This document shows, piece by piece, positions 4,639 through 5,914 of a stretch of 5,914 bases of DNA. Under the pieces are notes generated by a model that did not search any database, had not been told where the DNA came from, and saw only the letters and a list, made by a program, of their open reading frames with translations. Origin of the DNA: Ruminococcus sp. (GTDB lineage: Bacteria; Bacillota_A; Clostridia; Oscillospirales; Ruminococcaceae); contig JAFOMV010000219.1 of assembly GCA_017418765.1 (NCBI GenBank), positions 1 through 5,914 on the forward strand. Direction: 5' to 3'. Within the stretch, counting starts at the first letter, position 1. The number at the start of each line of letters is the position of its first letter. The position numbers were made by a program, and so were the translations under genes.

Positions 4639-5914
4639 ATGGCTCTTGACGGCGCATTTCTCTATGCAGTTAGAACCGAACTTCTGCCACTCATCGGCGG
4701 CAGAGTTGAAAAAATACATCAGCCCTCACGTGAGGAGATAGTGATATCCATACGTACACGTCAGGGTAGCAGAAAGCTTTATATTTCAGCAAATGCAGGC
4801 AGTGCCCGTGTTCATCTCACCGAAAAGAGCGTGGATAATCCGCAGACACCGCCTATGTTCTGTATGCTTCTGAGAAAACGTCTCGGCAGCGGCAAACTTA
4901 TCGATATCCGTCAGGACGGACTGGAACGTGTCCTGTTCCTCGACTTTGAATGTGTGAATGAACTGGGCGATATCGTCACGGTTACTCTTGCCTGCGAGAT
5001 CATGGGAAGATGCTCAAATCTCATTATCATAAGCCACGAGGGAAAGGTCATTGACAGTATCAAGCGTGTGGACGAGGAAATGTCACGTGAGAGAATGGTC
5101 CTCCCCGGTATGAAGTATACGCTTCCGCCCCGTGATGACAGACTGAACTTCCTGACAGCCGAGCCCCAACAGATAAAACAGCGCCTTGCTGCGGAGAGAC
5201 CTGCTGAACTTTCAAAGGCTCTCATCCGTACCTTTGAAGGTATTTCTCCTGTGCTTGCACGTGAGTGGACGTTTTTTGCAGGCAGGGGAGCTCATATCGA
5301 CAGCGATACCATCAGCGAAGATCAGCTGGACCGCCTGATGTTTGCGATAAAGCGTACCCGTGAACAGCTGACAGAGGGGGAGTGCTGCTTTTCTGTAGTC
5401 ACCGACAAGGAAGGTCAGCTCAAGGACTTTTCTTTCATCCGCCTTTCTCAGTTCGGCACTCTCATGTATACAAAGGAACTCGGCTCAGCGTCTGAACTTC
5501 TTGATTATTTCTACTATGAACGTGACCGTGCTGCCCGTACCAAGCAGAGAGCAAACGATCTTTTCAAGCTGCTTGTGAATCTTACGGAGCGTACTTCCAG
5601 ACGTATCAGCGTACAGCGTGAAGAACTTGCCGCTTGTGCGGATAAGGACAGGTATAAACTCTGCGGAGACCTTATCTCTGCCAATATGTACCGCATAAAC
5701 AAGGGCGACAGTGCCGCATTGCTGGAAAATTTCTACGATGAGGACTGTCCGCAGGTGAAGATCGAACTTGACGTGCGGAAAACTCCTGCACAGAATGCTC
5801 AGTACTATTACAGTGAATACAAGAAAGCCGTGACCGCAGAGGAAAAATTAGCGGTGCAGATCGAAAAGGGCGAGGAAGAATTGCAGTACCTCGACAGCGT
5901 TTTCGATTCCCTTA
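4639..5914 (+). CDS. rqcH: RqcH (NFACT/Rqc2 family, 'fibronectin-binding protein A'), 3' end outside window
   Basis: RqcH binds obstructed 50S ribosomal subunits and recruits tRNA-Ala to add C-terminal alanine tails that mark stalled nascent chains for degradation; older annotations call it fibronectin-binding protein. The frame runs from ATG 4639 to the window edge (425 codons of about 570-590 expected), so the C-terminal NFACT-R domain is missing from view. NFACT-N covers about 1-180: MALDGAFLYAV, GRVEKIHQP (21-29), PPMFCMLLRKRL (71-82), GLERV (94-98), EIMGRCSN (120-127), LPGMKYTLPP (155-164). A helix-hairpin-helix region follows with GISPVLARE (201-209), then the coiled-coil middle domain with GDLISANMYRI and the KTPAQNAQ segment. 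The functional Asp-Arg pair of Bacillus RqcH (D97-R98) is Glu-Arg here (E96-R97). AAGGA at 4626-4630, 8 nt before the ATG, sets the start. No terminator with a T tract separates it from rlmA. Confidence 0.93.
   Translation, partial: MALDGAFLYAVRTELLPLIGGRVEKIHQPSREEIVISIRTRQGSRKLYISANAGSARVHLTEKSVDNPQTPPMFCMLLRKRLGSGKLIDIRQDGLERVLFLDFECVNELGDIVTVTLACEIMGRCSNLIIISHEGKVIDSIKRVDEEMSRERMVLPGMKYTLPPRDDRLNFLTAEPQQIKQRLAAERPAELSKALIRTFEGISPVLAREWTFFAGRGAHIDSDTISEDQLDRLMFAIKRTREQLTEGECCFSVVTDKEGQLKDFSFIRLSQFGTLMYTKELGSASELLDYFYYERDRAARTKQRANDLFKLLVNLTERTSRRISVQREELAACADKDRYKLCGDLISANMYRINKGDSAALLENFYDEDCPQVKIELDVRKTPAQNAQYYYSEYKKAVTAEEKLAVQIEKGEEELQYLDSVFDSL

Overview
The window looks like a chromosomal segment from a low-to-mid GC Gram-positive anaerobe of the Clostridia, most probably a Ruminococcus-like member of the Oscillospiraceae. 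The grounds are the protein families (SigH-type sigma factor, zf-trcl zinc ribbon, TrmK, NIF3, RlmA, RqcH), the strong GAGGTG-like ribosome binding sites and the mixed codon use. The genus is an inference from gene content, not a search. All genes are on the + strand, and no mobile element or CRISPR array is visible.

Layout. Positions 2-934 hold the 3' part of a coiled-coil protein resembling the C-terminal half of DivIVA-family proteins; its true start lies before the window. Eleven consecutive 11-residue repeats form its core. A strong hairpin (945-980) and a sigma-A-like promoter (997-1023) precede a SigH-like sigma factor gene (about 1062-1658, TTG start). Between this gene and a 91-residue double zinc-ribbon protein gene (1755-2030) lies a 66-nt tRNA-like element (1664-1729). 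It has a complete acceptor stem, a D stem, a T arm and an AGGT variable loop, but its anticodon arm is shrunken and both elbow motifs are lost. The zinc-ribbon gene ends in a clear intrinsic terminator (2043-2077).

A second unit starts from a promoter at 2120-2148. Its leader contains a strong intrinsic terminator directly before the ribosome binding site of the first gene, plus an upstream segment that could pair with the terminator's 5' arm. This is the architecture of a transcription attenuator of no class I recognise. Downstream are a fused TrmK-NIF3 gene (2284-3732), an RlmA-type 23S rRNA guanine methyltransferase (3742-4560) and the first 425 codons of rqcH (4639 to the window edge). 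Short gaps and no terminator with a T tract suggest co-transcription.

The second unit has a translation theme: tRNA m1A22 methylation, 23S rRNA methylation and ribosome-associated quality control. The most unusual signals are the degenerate tRNA-like element in the leader of the zinc-ribbon gene and the unassigned attenuator before trmK-nif3. Both are read from the sequence by eye and have not been tested by folding or homology search.
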